DNA of 51,777 bases from Pseudomonadales bacterium (lineage in GTDB: Bacteria > Pseudomonadota > Gammaproteobacteria > Pseudomonadales > UBA7239): assembly GCA_028280345.1 (NCBI GenBank), contig JANQLY010000001.1:1-51777 (forward strand), written 5' to 3'. Each line of letters opens with the position of its first letter. The stretch's first letter is position 1. The translations under genes were made by a program, and so were the position numbers. The notes beneath the pieces are model-generated. The model saw only the letters and a program-made list of their open reading frames with translations, was not told the origin of the DNA and did no database searches. Of the stretch, positions 1-8,713 are shown piece after piece.

Positions 1-11
1 CCTTTTTTATT

Positions 12-87
12 TGGCTCCGCCTGCTGGGCTCGAACCAGCGACCCAATGATTAACAGTCATTTGCTCTACCAACTGAGCTACGGCGGA
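12..87 (-). tRNA. tRNA-Asn (GTT)
   Basis: Read on the minus strand this is a 76-nt tRNA. The acceptor stem begins TCCGCCG and the 3' end encodes GCCA, so CCA is genome-encoded. The D-loop reads AGTTGGTAGA, the anticodon loop is CTGTTAATC with GTT at its centre (reads asparagine codons AAC and AAU), and the T-arm carries GGTTCGAGCC. One acceptor-stem position (7-66) looks like a G-A mismatch; the other six pair. The architecture closely matches Asn tRNAs of gammaproteobacteria. Confidence 0.96.
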
Positions 88-119
88 ACAGTGGCTCACC
101 ACGGGTGGTGAGGCGGCGT

Positions 120-148
120 ATATTAGCCATTCACCCCATAGGGGTCAA
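120..148 (-). promoter_or_regulatory. sigma-70 promoter of tRNA-Asn
   Basis: On the minus strand a -35 box TTGACC (143-148) and a -10 box TAATAT (120-125) are separated by exactly 17 nt, about 33 nt upstream of the tRNA 5' end. The stretch after the -10 box is GC-rich (ACGCCGCC), the kind of discriminator found at stringently controlled stable-RNA promoters. Stringent control here is inference. Confidence 0.8.
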
Positions 149-217
149 GCGAAAAACCCGTAAATTCAGTGTTTTACTGAGGTAAAATGATCTGTTTTCC
201 GCAGCGGTAAAGCGTCG

Positions 218-2257
218 ATGAAACAGAGTTCCCAGCCCTATGATTTGCAGTCAAAATTTGCTCCGGCCGGCGATCAACCGCTGGCCATTGAGGGGCTGCT
301 TCGCGGCATTCAAGATGGTCTGACTCACCAGACGCTGCTCGGTGTGACGGGCTCGGGTAAAACCTTTACCGTGGCCAATGTGGTGTCGGAACTGCAGCGG
401 CCTACATTGGTGATGGCCCATAACAAGACATTGGCTGCCCAGCTCTATGGTGAGTTCAAGGAGTTTTTTCCGAACAATGCGGTGGAGTACTTTGTTTCCT
501 ACTACGACTACTATCAGCCCGAGGCCTATGTGCCTTCTTCAGACACGTTTATTGAAAAAGACTCCTCGGTTAACGAGCATATTGAGCAAATGCGTCTGTC
601 GGCCACCAAGGCTCTGATAGAACGCCAGGATGTACTTGTGGTGGCGACGGTATCATCGATCTATGGTCTCGGTGATCCCCAGGCGTATTTGCAGATGGTG
701 ATGCATCTGGACCGCGGTGATCGCGTCGATCAGCGCAGTGTGCTGCGCAAGCTTGCGGAGCTGCAATATACACGCAACGATATGGATTTCCATCGCGCCA
801 CTTATCGCGTGCGCGGAGATGTAATCGATATTTACCCCGCGGACTCGGAGATGGAAGCGGTACGCGTGGAACTGTTCGATGACGAGATCGAGCAGCTGAC
901 GGTATTTGATCCACTCACAGGCAATACGATTCGCAAGGTGCCGCGTATCACGATCTTCCCCAAATCTCACTATGTGACACCCCGGGAGACAATTCTCAAG
1001 GCAATTGACGAGATTGAGGTGGAACTCAAGGAGCGCCTGGAGCAGTTGCGCGGTCTCGACAAGCTCGTGGAGGCACAGCGCCTCGAGCAGCGTGCGCGTT
1101 ACGATATCGAGATGATGCGTGAGCTCGGTTATTGCACCGGGGTGGAGAACTATTCGCGCTATTTATCCGGACGCAAGGCCGGGGAGCCACCACCGACGTT
1201 GTTTGACTATCTACCGGACAATGCGCTTGTGGTGGTAGATGAATCCCATGTCACGGTGCCACAGATCGGCGGCATGTACCGTGGAGATCGCTCACGCAAG
1301 GAGACGCTGGTGGAATATGGCTTCCGTCTGCCCTCAGCCCTCGACAATCGCCCGTTACGCTTTGATGAGTGGGAAAATATCGTACCCCAGGTGATATTCG
1401 TATCGGCCACACCAGGGCCCTATGAGAAGGAACATGCAGGTCAGGTGGTAGAGCAGGTGGTCAGGCCTACCGGGCTGGTGGATCCGGAACTGGAGGTGCG
1501 CCCGGCATCGAGTCAGGTAGATGACCTGCTCTCCGAAATCCATCTGCGGGTGGAAGTCGAAGAGCGGGTATTGGTCACCACATTGACCAAGCGGATGGCG
1601 GAGGATCTCACCGAATACCTGATGGAGCACGGAGTGCGGGTGCGCTATTTGCACTCGGATATTGACACAGTAGAACGCGTGGAAATTATTCGTGACCTGC
1701 GTCTCGGTGAATTTGATGTGTTGGTGGGTATTAACCTGTTGCGGGAAGGACTTGATATGCCGGAAGTTTCCCTCGTAACCATTCTCGATGCAGACAAGGA
1801 AGGCTTTTTGCGCTCCGAGGGCTCGCTGATCCAGACCATTGGTCGCGCTGCGCGCAATGTTAACGGCAAGGCAATTCTTTATGCTGACAAGATCACCGGT
1901 TCCATGCAGCGCGCAATGGACGAGACGGAGCGCCGCCGCGCGAAACAGCTTGCGTTTAATGCCGAAAATAATATTACACCTCAGAGTATTAAAAAGAGCG
2001 TCAAGGATATTATGGAAGGCGCGGTACCCTACGGTAAAAAAGTTAAAAACAAAAAGCAGAAAGCTGCCGAGCGCAAGGGCTCCTACGATGTGGATGTCAG
2101 CAAGCTGACACCGGAGCAGTTAGCAAAACAGTTGCAGGGTATGGAGCAGCAAATGTTTGAACACGCAAAAAACCTTGAGTTCGAGGAAGCCGCGGCGCTA
2201 CGGGATAAAATCGGTCAGGTCAAACAGGCGGCTTTTCTTCAAGGCGGTGAGACATGA
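218..2257 (+). CDS. uvrB: UvrABC excinuclease subunit B
   Basis: Encodes the damage-verifying helicase-like subunit of nucleotide excision repair. UvrA2B2 loads it on DNA, and it then recruits UvrC for the dual incision in the cytoplasm. Seen: Walker A GVTGSGKT at residues 42-49, the tyrosine-rich beta-hairpin region [12 protein letters not shown] near residue 95 that clamps DNA, a DEAD-like DESH box, helicase motif VI ending in [10 protein letters not shown], and a C-terminal UVR motif (about 640-675) that binds UvrC. The length of 679 aa matches E. coli UvrB (673). The ATG at 218 gives the family's normal N-terminus; its ribosome site is weak. No convincing LexA box lies upstream, so SOS control is not supported here. 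The gene is transcribed away from the tRNA. The 192 nt downstream of it (2258-2449) hold no gene or clear terminator. Confidence 0.97.
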   Translation: MKQSSQPYDLQSKFAPAGDQPLAIEGLLRGIQDGLTHQTLLGVTGSGKTFTVANVVSELQRPTLVMAHNKTLAAQLYGEFKEFFPNNAVEYFVSYYDYYQPEAYVPSSDTFIEKDSSVNEHIEQMRLSATKALIERQDVLVVATVSSIYGLGDPQAYLQMVMHLDRGDRVDQRSVLRKLAELQYTRNDMDFHRATYRVRGDVIDIYPADSEMEAVRVELFDDEIEQLTVFDPLTGNTIRKVPRITIFPKSHYVTPRETILKAIDEIEVELKERLEQLRGLDKLVEAQRLEQRARYDIEMMRELGYCTGVENYSRYLSGRKAGEPPPTLFDYLPDNALVVVDESHVTVPQIGGMYRGDRSRKETLVEYGFRLPSALDNRPLRFDEWENIVPQVIFVSATPGPYEKEHAGQVVEQVVRPTGLVDPELEVRPASSQVDDLLSEIHLRVEVEERVLVTTLTKRMAEDLTEYLMEHGVRVRYLHSDIDTVERVEIIRDLRLGEFDVLVGINLLREGLDMPEVSLVTILDADKEGFLRSEGSLIQTIGRAARNVNGKAILYADKITGSMQRAMDETERRRAKQLAFNAENNITPQSIKKSVKDIMEGAVPYGKKVKNKKQKAAERKGSYDVDVSKLTPEQLAKQLQGMEQQMFEHAKNLEFEEAAALRDKIGQVKQAAFLQGGET

Positions 2258-2449
2258 GGCGGTCACTACGGTTTGTACTGGTTTATCTCGGGCTAATGGG
2301 ATAAGCTTGTTCGCTTGCGGGCTATAGAATAAAAATATGAGATTATTCAAATAGTTGCAGCATGTTTACCGGCCTGTTTTCGACGCGGTGAAGGGCGCTA
2401 CAGGAAACGGGTTCAGCTGTTTAAAATTTGATCAAAAAGTGCTGGGTTA

Positions 2450-3559
2450 ATGACATACCGTAAGATCAACGACCTTTTACTCCATAATCAGGTAATTGCG
2501 AGTGAGCTCGAAGAGGCCCTGAAACGGGTTTTGCACAGTGGCTGGTTTGCGCTGGGCCCCGAAGTGGAAGGGTTTGAACAAAATTTCGCCAGCTACTGTG
2601 GCACGCAATACTGCAAAGGGGTAGCCAATGGTACCGATGCGCTGGAAATCGGCCTGCGTGCGCTGGGGGTAGAACCGGGGTCAGAAGTGATTACGGTGGC
2701 CAATGCGGGTATGTATTCGTCCACGGCGATTCTCGCGATTGGCGCAAAACCGGTTTACGCTGATATTGAGCCCGATTCCTTTGTGATGGACGCAGCCCAT
2801 GCGGAGTCGTTGATTGGCCCCGATACGGCGGCGCTTGTGGTGACACACCTGTTCGGTCGCATGGCGGATATGCCGGCGTTTTGTGCGCTGGCTGAAAAGC
2901 ACGGGATTCCCTTGCTCGAAGACTGTGCTCAGGCTCACGGTGCGAGCCTCGCAGGGCACGAAAGTAAAAAAGCTGGCAGTTGGGGTGATGTGGCTGCGTT
3001 CAGTTTTTACCCCACCAAAAATCTCGGCGCGATCGGTGATGGCGGTGCGATTGTTACCTCTTCATCTGAAATTCATGAGCGCATTGTGCGTCTGCGTCAA
3101 TACGGCTGGGAGAGCAAATACCGTGTGGTAGATCGTGGCGGTTGTAACAGCCGCCTGGATGAACTGCAGGCGGCAGTGCTCAATGTCAAATTACAGCACC
3201 TTGATAGCTGGACGCAGCAACGTCAACAGATTGGTCAAACCTATAGCGAGACAATTAATCATGTCCATGTGAAAACACCGGAGGCGGTGGCAGGGCATGT
3301 GTACCATCTCTATGTATTGAAAAGCGAACATCGCGATGCTTTGCAGGCCCACCTTAAAGCGCACGAGATCGCAACAGATATACATTACCCTCTGCTCGAT
3401 TATCAACAGCCGGTGTTTGCCGGAGAGGCGATCAGCAAACAGCAGTTAACCAATAGCGAAGCAAACGTGGCGCAGATTCTTACCGTGCCATGTTATCCGG
3501 AACTGGATGATGCCGGGTTACAAACCGTGGTTGCAGCGATTAACAGTTGGGAGTTATAA
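2450..3559 (+). CDS. fdtB: DegT/DnrJ/EryC1 sugar transaminase, FdtB/QdtB-like
   Basis: A PLP-dependent nucleotide-sugar 3-aminotransferase of 369 aa, the usual length for the family. The Schiff-base lysine is K190 in FSFYPTKNLGAIGDGG, and D158 in LLEDCAQAHG should bind the PLP pyridine nitrogen. In the Fuc3NAc/Qui3NAc pathway FdtB or QdtB converts dTDP-3-keto-6-deoxyhexose to the 3-amino sugar using glutamate. The specific call rests mainly on context: two genes downstream is a fused acetyltransferase/3,4-ketoisomerase, the enzyme that supplies its substrate and uses its product. It is the first gene of the apparent operon running to 12099. ATG at 2450 follows a non-coding stretch; no strong promoter could be fixed. 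Which sugar epimer is made (galacto or gluco) cannot be told from sequence by eye. Confidence 0.85.
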   Translation: MTYRKINDLLLHNQVIASELEEALKRVLHSGWFALGPEVEGFEQNFASYCGTQYCKGVANGTDALEIGLRALGVEPGSEVITVANAGMYSSTAILAIGAKPVYADIEPDSFVMDAAHAESLIGPDTAALVVTHLFGRMADMPAFCALAEKHGIPLLEDCAQAHGASLAGHESKKAGSWGDVAAFSFYPTKNLGAIGDGGAIVTSSSEIHERIVRLRQYGWESKYRVVDRGGCNSRLDELQAAVLNVKLQHLDSWTQQRQQIGQTYSETINHVHVKTPEAVAGHVYHLYVLKSEHRDALQAHLKAHEIATDIHYPLLDYQQPVFAGEAISKQQLTNSEANVAQILTVPCYPELDDAGLQTVVAAINSWEL

Positions 3560-3564
3560 CTCCG

Positions 3565-4521
3565 ATGTATTCACTTGTAATACCCGTCTACAAAAATGAA
3601 GAGAATTTGCCTTCATTGCTGGAGTGTTTGCGTGGTATGAGTGAAGAGATGGAACAAAAACTGGAAGTGGTATTTGTTATTGATGGTAGCCCGGATCGCT
3701 GCTATCCGATTTTAAAGCAACAGCTCGCCGATGAACCCTATCCCTCACAACTGATTTTACATTCGCGTAACTATGGCTCGTTTGCAGCGATTCGTACCGG
3801 AATGCAGGCTGCCAAAGGGCAATATATCGCCGTGATGGCGGCGGATTTGCAGGAACCACCGGAGCTTGCGATCGAGTTCTTTCGTAACCTTGAACGAGAT
3901 GAGGCGGATGTGGTGCTTGGTGTGCGCGATGGGCGTGACGATCCTTTAATCAGTCGACTGTCTTCGCAGTTGTACTGGTGGTTTTACCGCAAATTTGTTA
4001 TTCCGGAAATTCCCGAAGGTGGGGTGGATATGTTCGGTTGCAATACGGCGTTCAAGGATGAGTTGCTGTTGCTCAATGAATCCCACAGCTCATTGATCGG
4101 GTTGATTTTCTGGCTTGGCTTTCGCCGCAAAACCATCGCCTATAAGCGGCGCGAACGGGAACACGGTAAAAGCGCCTGGACGTTTAAAAAGAAAATTAAC
4201 TATCTGATGGATAGCGTATTTGCGTTTTCCGACCTGCCGATCAAGGTGCTGATTTCTCTCGGTGGGCTCGGTATGGTGATTTCCCTTGCGCTTGCGGCAT
4301 TTACGCTAATTTTCCGGGTTACCGGTTATGTCCCTGTGCCTGGCTATGCCACTACGGTTGTGACAATCCTGTTTTTCGGTGGTCTCAACGCGCTCGGCCT
4401 TGGTATTATTGGGGCTTATGTCTGGCGTGCCTATGGTAATACCCAGGGGCGCCCCTTGTCGGTGGTAATGACGAGTGACAGTTTTCCGGCGGCAGCGCCG
4501 TCCAATCATGCGGAACAGTAA
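3565..4521 (+). CDS. GtrB-like polyprenyl-phosphate glycosyltransferase (GT2)
   Basis: A family 2 glycosyltransferase of about 318 aa, built like DPM1/ArnC/GtrB: an N-terminal GT-A domain beginning [12 protein letters not shown], the acceptor/metal region AADLQEPPE (D94), the conserved basic stretch [15 protein letters not shown], then two C-terminal membrane segments (about 225-300). Such enzymes move a sugar from a nucleotide donor to undecaprenyl phosphate on the cytoplasmic face. I chose ATG 3565, five bases after the fdtB stop, with GGAG upstream; a TTG at 3547 would overlap fdtB. The stop overlaps the next start by one base (TAATG), which suggests translational coupling. With GtrA and the GtrII-like protein downstream it completes a three-part Gtr route. 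Which sugar it loads (glucose or the 3-acetamido sugar) is unknown. Confidence 0.88.
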   Translation: MYSLVIPVYKNEENLPSLLECLRGMSEEMEQKLEVVFVIDGSPDRCYPILKQQLADEPYPSQLILHSRNYGSFAAIRTGMQAAKGQYIAVMAADLQEPPELAIEFFRNLERDEADVVLGVRDGRDDPLISRLSSQLYWWFYRKFVIPEIPEGGVDMFGCNTAFKDELLLLNESHSSLIGLIFWLGFRRKTIAYKRREREHGKSAWTFKKKINYLMDSVFAFSDLPIKVLISLGGLGMVISLALAAFTLIFRVTGYVPVPGYATTVVTILFFGGLNALGLGIIGAYVWRAYGNTQGRPLSVVMTSDSFPAAAPSNHAEQ

Positions 4522-5474
4522 TGGCAGACGATAAAGACTATCAAGTACATGAGCTCGGTTGTTGTGAAAGTACCGATATCGGTGCCGGTACGCGTATCTG
4601 GGCCTTTGCCCACGTATTGCCCGAGGCAAAAATCGGTGAGAACTGCAATATTTGTGATCATGTGTTTATTGAAAACGATGTGGTGCTTGGCGACCGGGTT
4701 ACCGTCAAATGCGGTGTGCAAATATGGGATGGTATTGTGGTTGAAGACGATGTGTTTATCGGCCCGAATGTAACTTTCACCAATGATCTGTATCCGCGTA
4801 GCAAACAGCATCCGGAACAGTTTACTAAAACTCTGATTGCCAATGGTGCATCGATTGGTGCAAACGCAACGATTTTGCCTGGTATTACGATTAGTCAGAA
4901 AGCGATGATTGGTGCCGGTGCAGTTGTCACCCGTTCCGTGCCGCCGAATGCGATTGTTGTCGGTAACCCGGCACGTATTGTCGGCTATGTGGATTCCGGG
5001 CAAAAAGATAAAGTCAGCCCGACTAAGGTTACGCAAGCTGGTGATGGCGCTACGGTACAAAATACATCTGTCACAGGTGTGACATTGCATAGTATTCCCA
5101 CCATAGAAGATTTGCGCGGCAATCTCAGTGCTGCGGAATTTGATAAGCATGTGCCGTTTGATGTAAACCGTTATTTTCTGGTGTTTGATGTGCCAAGTGC
5201 TGAAACTCGCGGTGAGCATGCTCACAAGGAATGTCATCAGTTTCTTGTCTGTGTGTCCGGTTCGGTAGCGGTTGTGGCTGATGACGGTAACAACCGGGAA
5301 GAGTTTCTATTACAGAATCCCGGCCAGGCCGTCTATTTGCCGCCGATGGTTTGGGGTATTCAATACCGTTATTCTTCCGATGCTGTATTGCTGGTTTTGG
5401 CATCACATAACTATGACTCTGACGACTATATTCGTGACTACGAAAGTTTTCTTGAATTAAAATCCGCCAAATAA
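4521..5474 (+). CDS. fdtD: Bifunctional N-acetyltransferase / dTDP-sugar 3,4-ketoisomerase (FdtD type)
   Basis: A two-domain fusion of 317 aa. Residues about 10-155 are a left-handed beta-helix of hexapeptide repeats ending in [21 protein letters not shown], the hallmark of WbbJ/FdtC-type sugar N-acetyltransferases. After a linker of roughly 30 residues, residues 188-310 form an RmlC-like cupin of the FdtA/QdtA ketoisomerase family with the catalytic-region histidines H233, H235 and H239 ([11 protein letters not shown]). The same domain order is known in the characterised FdtD of Shewanella denitrificans, which performs steps three and five of dTDP-Fuc3NAc synthesis. With the transaminase at 2450 it brackets the amination step. 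Product identity (Fuc3NAc versus Qui3NAc) remains inference. The ATG overlaps the preceding stop by one base. Confidence 0.9.
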   Translation: MADDKDYQVHELGCCESTDIGAGTRIWAFAHVLPEAKIGENCNICDHVFIENDVVLGDRVTVKCGVQIWDGIVVEDDVFIGPNVTFTNDLYPRSKQHPEQFTKTLIANGASIGANATILPGITISQKAMIGAGAVVTRSVPPNAIVVGNPARIVGYVDSGQKDKVSPTKVTQAGDGATVQNTSVTGVTLHSIPTIEDLRGNLSAAEFDKHVPFDVNRYFLVFDVPSAETRGEHAHKECHQFLVCVSGSVAVVADDGNNREEFLLQNPGQAVYLPPMVWGIQYRYSSDAVLLVLASHNYDSDDYIRDYESFLELKSAK

Positions 5475-5497
5475 GTAGATTTTCAAAAGTAGGCAAT

Positions 5498-5890
5498 GTG
5501 ATAAAAAAACAGTTCCTCAAGTTTCTTGTTGTTGGCTGTGCAAATACCGGTCTGGGTCTGATAGTTTATTGGATACTCAATGTTTTTATTGATTATCAAC
5601 TCGCCTATGCGCTCGCCTATATTGCCGGCATTGTTTTTTCCTATGTGCTAAATGCCAAGTGGGTGTTTAATGCAAACCTGCACTGGAAAACCTTTGTGAT
5701 TTTTCCGCTCGTTTATGTCGTACAACTGCTATTAAATATGTTTCTGCTGCATATCTTTGTGGAAAGGTTTGGCTGGTCTGAAACCTGGGCTCCGATTGTG
5801 GTGATTATCTTGTCTATTCCTGTCACTTTCCTGTTATCGAAGTTTATTCTTGAGCCCGTCAAAGCCAGAGGTGTTGCGGAACATGTTTGA
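5498..5890 (+). CDS. GtrA family membrane protein
   Basis: A 130-aa integral membrane protein with four hydrophobic segments (about 7-27, 35-55, 65-90 and 97-118) and the family pattern FLVVGCANTGLGLIVYW at the start and NAKWVF between helices 2 and 3. GtrA proteins are thought to flip undecaprenyl-phosphate-linked sugars across the inner membrane. The start is GTG 5498; the only nearby ATG (5496) is out of frame. It sits between the GtrB-like transferase and the GtrII-like transferase, the standard partners. Its 3' end overlaps the next gene by eight bases. Confidence 0.9.
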   Translation: MIKKQFLKFLVVGCANTGLGLIVYWILNVFIDYQLAYALAYIAGIVFSYVLNAKWVFNANLHWKTFVIFPLVYVVQLLLNMFLLHIFVERFGWSETWAPIVVIILSIPVTFLLSKFILEPVKARGVAEHV

Positions 5891-6887
5891 TACCGGGTTG
5901 TTGCAATGCCCCACCTGTCAGGACGGTGAAATTATCTGGCGCGACAACAAACTTCACTGTGAGGTTTGTGCAACAGATTATGAGGTGGAAGACAATATCC
6001 CTGTGCTGTTTGAAGGCATGAGCCAATTTCTTGTTCGGGACGATTTGCATCAGCGTGCCTTCCAGATAACCAGTGATGAACGTCGAACCCGGATTGCAAA
6101 TGAATGGAAGACGGTTTTGCACGGAGAAGAAAAAAACTCCGGGAACGTGCTTGAAATTGGTGCAGGTTCAGGGCGGCTGACCTGGGGGCTCGCGAATGAA
6201 TTTGAGTTCGAAAAAATTTATGCCTGTGACTTATCGCGCAACCTGCTGGCGGGTATACGTGACCAGGTTATTAATGGTAGTGGCCAAAAAGTAGACTACT
6301 ATATGTGTGATGCGAATAATCTGCCGTTCAAGGAAAAAAGCTTTGATCTGATTGTTGGACACAGTGTGCTACATCACTTTGTCGACAGGGACAAAACTCT
6401 TGCGCGGATGCGGTTTTTGCTTAAAGAGGGCGGTAAAGCTATCTTCTATGAGCCAGTAATGCAGGGCAAACTGGTTGTGGCATTTTTTGCTGATCTGATG
6501 TTGAAAATCGAACGCAATACCGGATGGGGAGTGCTCGACGAGGATGACAAGCGCAAGATTCAGCGCATGTCTCAACATATCAAGAAAAGCAAATGGCAGG
6601 AGAAAGCGTCGGATTGCAAGCCTGCAATGGGTCAAATGATCTTTGATATTGGCCAGATGGAGGCTCTGGCCATGGCATCAGGCTATCAGGGCTTTTTTCA
6701 TGGTAATATTGAGGAGCCGGTTTGGGGTTACAAATTGTATTGGGCGCAACACCTGTTATCTGCGGGTATTGCTCCGGAAAAAATAGAGAAATTTTCATTT
6801 ATCAGCAATGCATTTGGAGAAACATTTTCTAATTGCCTGAACCATGATATAAAAACGCCTACGGGTTATTTTGTTTTTTGCAAGTGA
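5883..6887 (+). CDS. Class I SAM methyltransferase with N-terminal zinc ribbon
   Basis: A 334-aa protein. The N-terminus has two CxxC pairs, CPTC (9-12) and CEVC (26-29), forming a Trm112-like zinc ribbon. A Rossmann methyltransferase domain follows, with motif I VLEIGAGSGRLT and the motif IV/post region FDLIVGHSVLHHF. The C-terminal 150 residues are not recognised. I prefer ATG 5883 (overlapping gtrA by eight bases) over an upstream TTG at 5850. Its place inside the glycosylation operon suggests methylation of a sugar or a polyprenyl-linked intermediate, but the substrate is not known. Confidence 0.8.
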   Translation: MFDTGLLQCPTCQDGEIIWRDNKLHCEVCATDYEVEDNIPVLFEGMSQFLVRDDLHQRAFQITSDERRTRIANEWKTVLHGEEKNSGNVLEIGAGSGRLTWGLANEFEFEKIYACDLSRNLLAGIRDQVINGSGQKVDYYMCDANNLPFKEKSFDLIVGHSVLHHFVDRDKTLARMRFLLKEGGKAIFYEPVMQGKLVVAFFADLMLKIERNTGWGVLDEDDKRKIQRMSQHIKKSKWQEKASDCKPAMGQMIFDIGQMEALAMASGYQGFFHGNIEEPVWGYKLYWAQHLLSAGIAPEKIEKFSFISNAFGETFSNCLNHDIKTPTGYFVFCK

Positions 6888-6896
6888 GCACTGCCG

Positions 6897-8657
6897 ATGT
6901 CTGCCGGGGAAAAGAACAACAATATTGATTCGATTGATCAGCAGCTCTGGAACGCACTGAAACTGGAGCAGATTGGGTCGCATATTCAGCAATACAAGGA
7001 GTGGTTGATCTATCTGCTGCTGCTTGCCTGCATATCCCATGCCTACGATCTGTTTAACTTTACGTTGTCGATCGATGACGAATTTCATGCCCAGACTGCG
7101 GGCGCCAAACTTGCGTGGGCCGAGCAGTCACGCTGGGGGATGTATCTGGCTAACTTTCTGGTATTGCCGGATACTACGATGCCTTTTGTACCTATGCTGG
7201 TAGCGGTAGTGATGACAGCGCTATCGGTTCATTTTGTTGTGCGTCTGTTTAGTGCTGAACGTGGCGGCGCAGACTATGTGGCCGCTCCGTTGTTGATTAC
7301 CTGCCCAACCCTGTATTATGTGTTTTCCTTTGAAACACTTGGCTATGGGATTGGTGTAGGCTTTTTTCTTGGTGCGCTGGGTGTGTACTGCCTATATCGT
7401 CAGTCTGGCTGGGTTCGCCTGTTGTCATTACCGTTGCTGACATTTACTTTTGGTATTTATCAGGCTTTCTCGCTCTATATTGCTGCACTGTTTCTATTTT
7501 TTGTGCTCGGGCAAATTCTGAATATTGATAAGAAAGAGAAAGGGGCGAGCTTCGCTGAGATATTCAAATACAGTATCGAATTTCTTGTCATCGTAGTGTT
7601 GGCACTGGCGGCCAGTCATGGCATGAACAAGCTTTTTGTCTATGTTAATGATCTACCACACAGTAACTATATCGGCGGCTTTGTTAACTATGAGCTGAGC
7701 TTTGCCTATTTGCAGGAAACCTGGGACAAGGTTTATTGGGTGGCAAGAGATTATTATATGGGGACGGAACGATTTTACCCGGTACAAATTGTTGAAATGA
7801 AATGGCTGTTTATCGGTAGTCTGGTATTGCTTATTTATCTCATTCTGTCTGCTAAACATAGCCTCCTTATGAGAGGGATTGGTCTGCTAACGCTTGCGCT
7901 GTTATTGCTTTGCCCCTACCTCATGCACTTTATGAATTCAGGTCACATGCCAAGCCGTTCCCTGCTTGCGATACCCGTGGTATTGGCGGGTATGGTATTT
8001 TACTGCTTCCAGATCAACCTGCGCATGGTGAAATTTGTACTTTCGGCATTGGTGGTTGTTACGTCTTTTCGTTTCATAGCTGTGAATCACCAGTTTTCCT
8101 ATGCGGATCATATGGCGCGGGAAATCGACCGTGAGCTGGCAGTTCAGATTATGGCGCACACAAGTCTTGTTGCCGATAAACTTAAGCCGATTGTTTATCC
8201 CCGTGATAACTGGCCTGTGGTTATGGTGGGCCATAAGTCCTTTGCTGAAAACCCGGTCAATATTCAGCGCAACACTATCGGCGCTTCCTATTTTTCCTGG
8301 GGTGGTGGTGATGTGCGTCGCGTCATAGCACTAATGCGTTTGATGGGATATTCGCATTTTCGGGCGGCAACGCTAGAGCAGCATCAACAAGTCATGGATC
8401 ATGCGGTGAAAATGCCGAATTGGCCTGAACTCGGCGCAGTCGATGCCCACGAGGGAATTCTGATTATCAAACTTGGCGATTATATTGCCCCTCAAATCAA
8501 CAGGGTGTGTGGAGGAAAAGATATCAATGAATCCTGTACTAAATTCTATACTTGCAAGCGAGAGAATCTGCGCAGGTACTGTGCTCACGAGTTGATTGAG
8601 CGGCTTGCACTAGAGAATAATGATACGAGTGAAGTAAAAAACCAATCGGCAAAATGA
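6897..8657 (+). CDS. GtrII-like polytopic membrane glycosyltransferase
   Basis: A 586-aa protein with about ten membrane segments and the motif TLSIDDEFHAQ (acidic D60 D61 E62) just after the first helix, followed by SRWGMYLANFL. This is the pattern of the GtrII-type glucosyltransferases that act on the periplasmic face, taking the sugar from undecaprenyl phosphate and placing it on lipid-linked O-antigen. The C-terminal region (about 420-586) is soluble and cysteine-bearing. The gene starts nine bases after the methyltransferase stop. Together with GtrB- and GtrA-like genes it gives a complete three-component decoration system, here embedded among nucleotide-sugar genes rather than in a phage. 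The transferred sugar could be glucose or the Fuc3NAc-type sugar made by the same operon. Confidence 0.82.
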   Translation: MSAGEKNNNIDSIDQQLWNALKLEQIGSHIQQYKEWLIYLLLLACISHAYDLFNFTLSIDDEFHAQTAGAKLAWAEQSRWGMYLANFLVLPDTTMPFVPMLVAVVMTALSVHFVVRLFSAERGGADYVAAPLLITCPTLYYVFSFETLGYGIGVGFFLGALGVYCLYRQSGWVRLLSLPLLTFTFGIYQAFSLYIAALFLFFVLGQILNIDKKEKGASFAEIFKYSIEFLVIVVLALAASHGMNKLFVYVNDLPHSNYIGGFVNYELSFAYLQETWDKVYWVARDYYMGTERFYPVQIVEMKWLFIGSLVLLIYLILSAKHSLLMRGIGLLTLALLLLCPYLMHFMNSGHMPSRSLLAIPVVLAGMVFYCFQINLRMVKFVLSALVVVTSFRFIAVNHQFSYADHMAREIDRELAVQIMAHTSLVADKLKPIVYPRDNWPVVMVGHKSFAENPVNIQRNTIGASYFSWGGGDVRRVIALMRLMGYSHFRAATLEQHQQVMDHAVKMPNWPELGAVDAHEGILIIKLGDYIAPQINRVCGGKDINESCTKFYTCKRENLRRYCAHELIERLALENNDTSEVKNQSAK

Positions 8658-8713
8658 GCGGTAGAGTCTTTTTATAAACAGATTTTCTTCTGCGATTGGA
8701 GAAAAAGCTGGTG

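Noticed and set aside
160..217. Possible LexA box upstream of uvrB
   Set aside because: CTGT occurs near 191, but no ACAG follows at eight bases, so the SOS consensus is not met.
2258..2449. JUMPstart/ops antiterminator before the polysaccharide operon
   Set aside because: GGGCGCTAC near 2393 only loosely resembles GGCGGTAG, and it is too poor a match to call.
4506..5237. Long open frame on the minus strand opposite fdtD
   Set aside because: It mirrors the well-supported acetyltransferase/ketoisomerase gene, has no family motif and no ribosome site.
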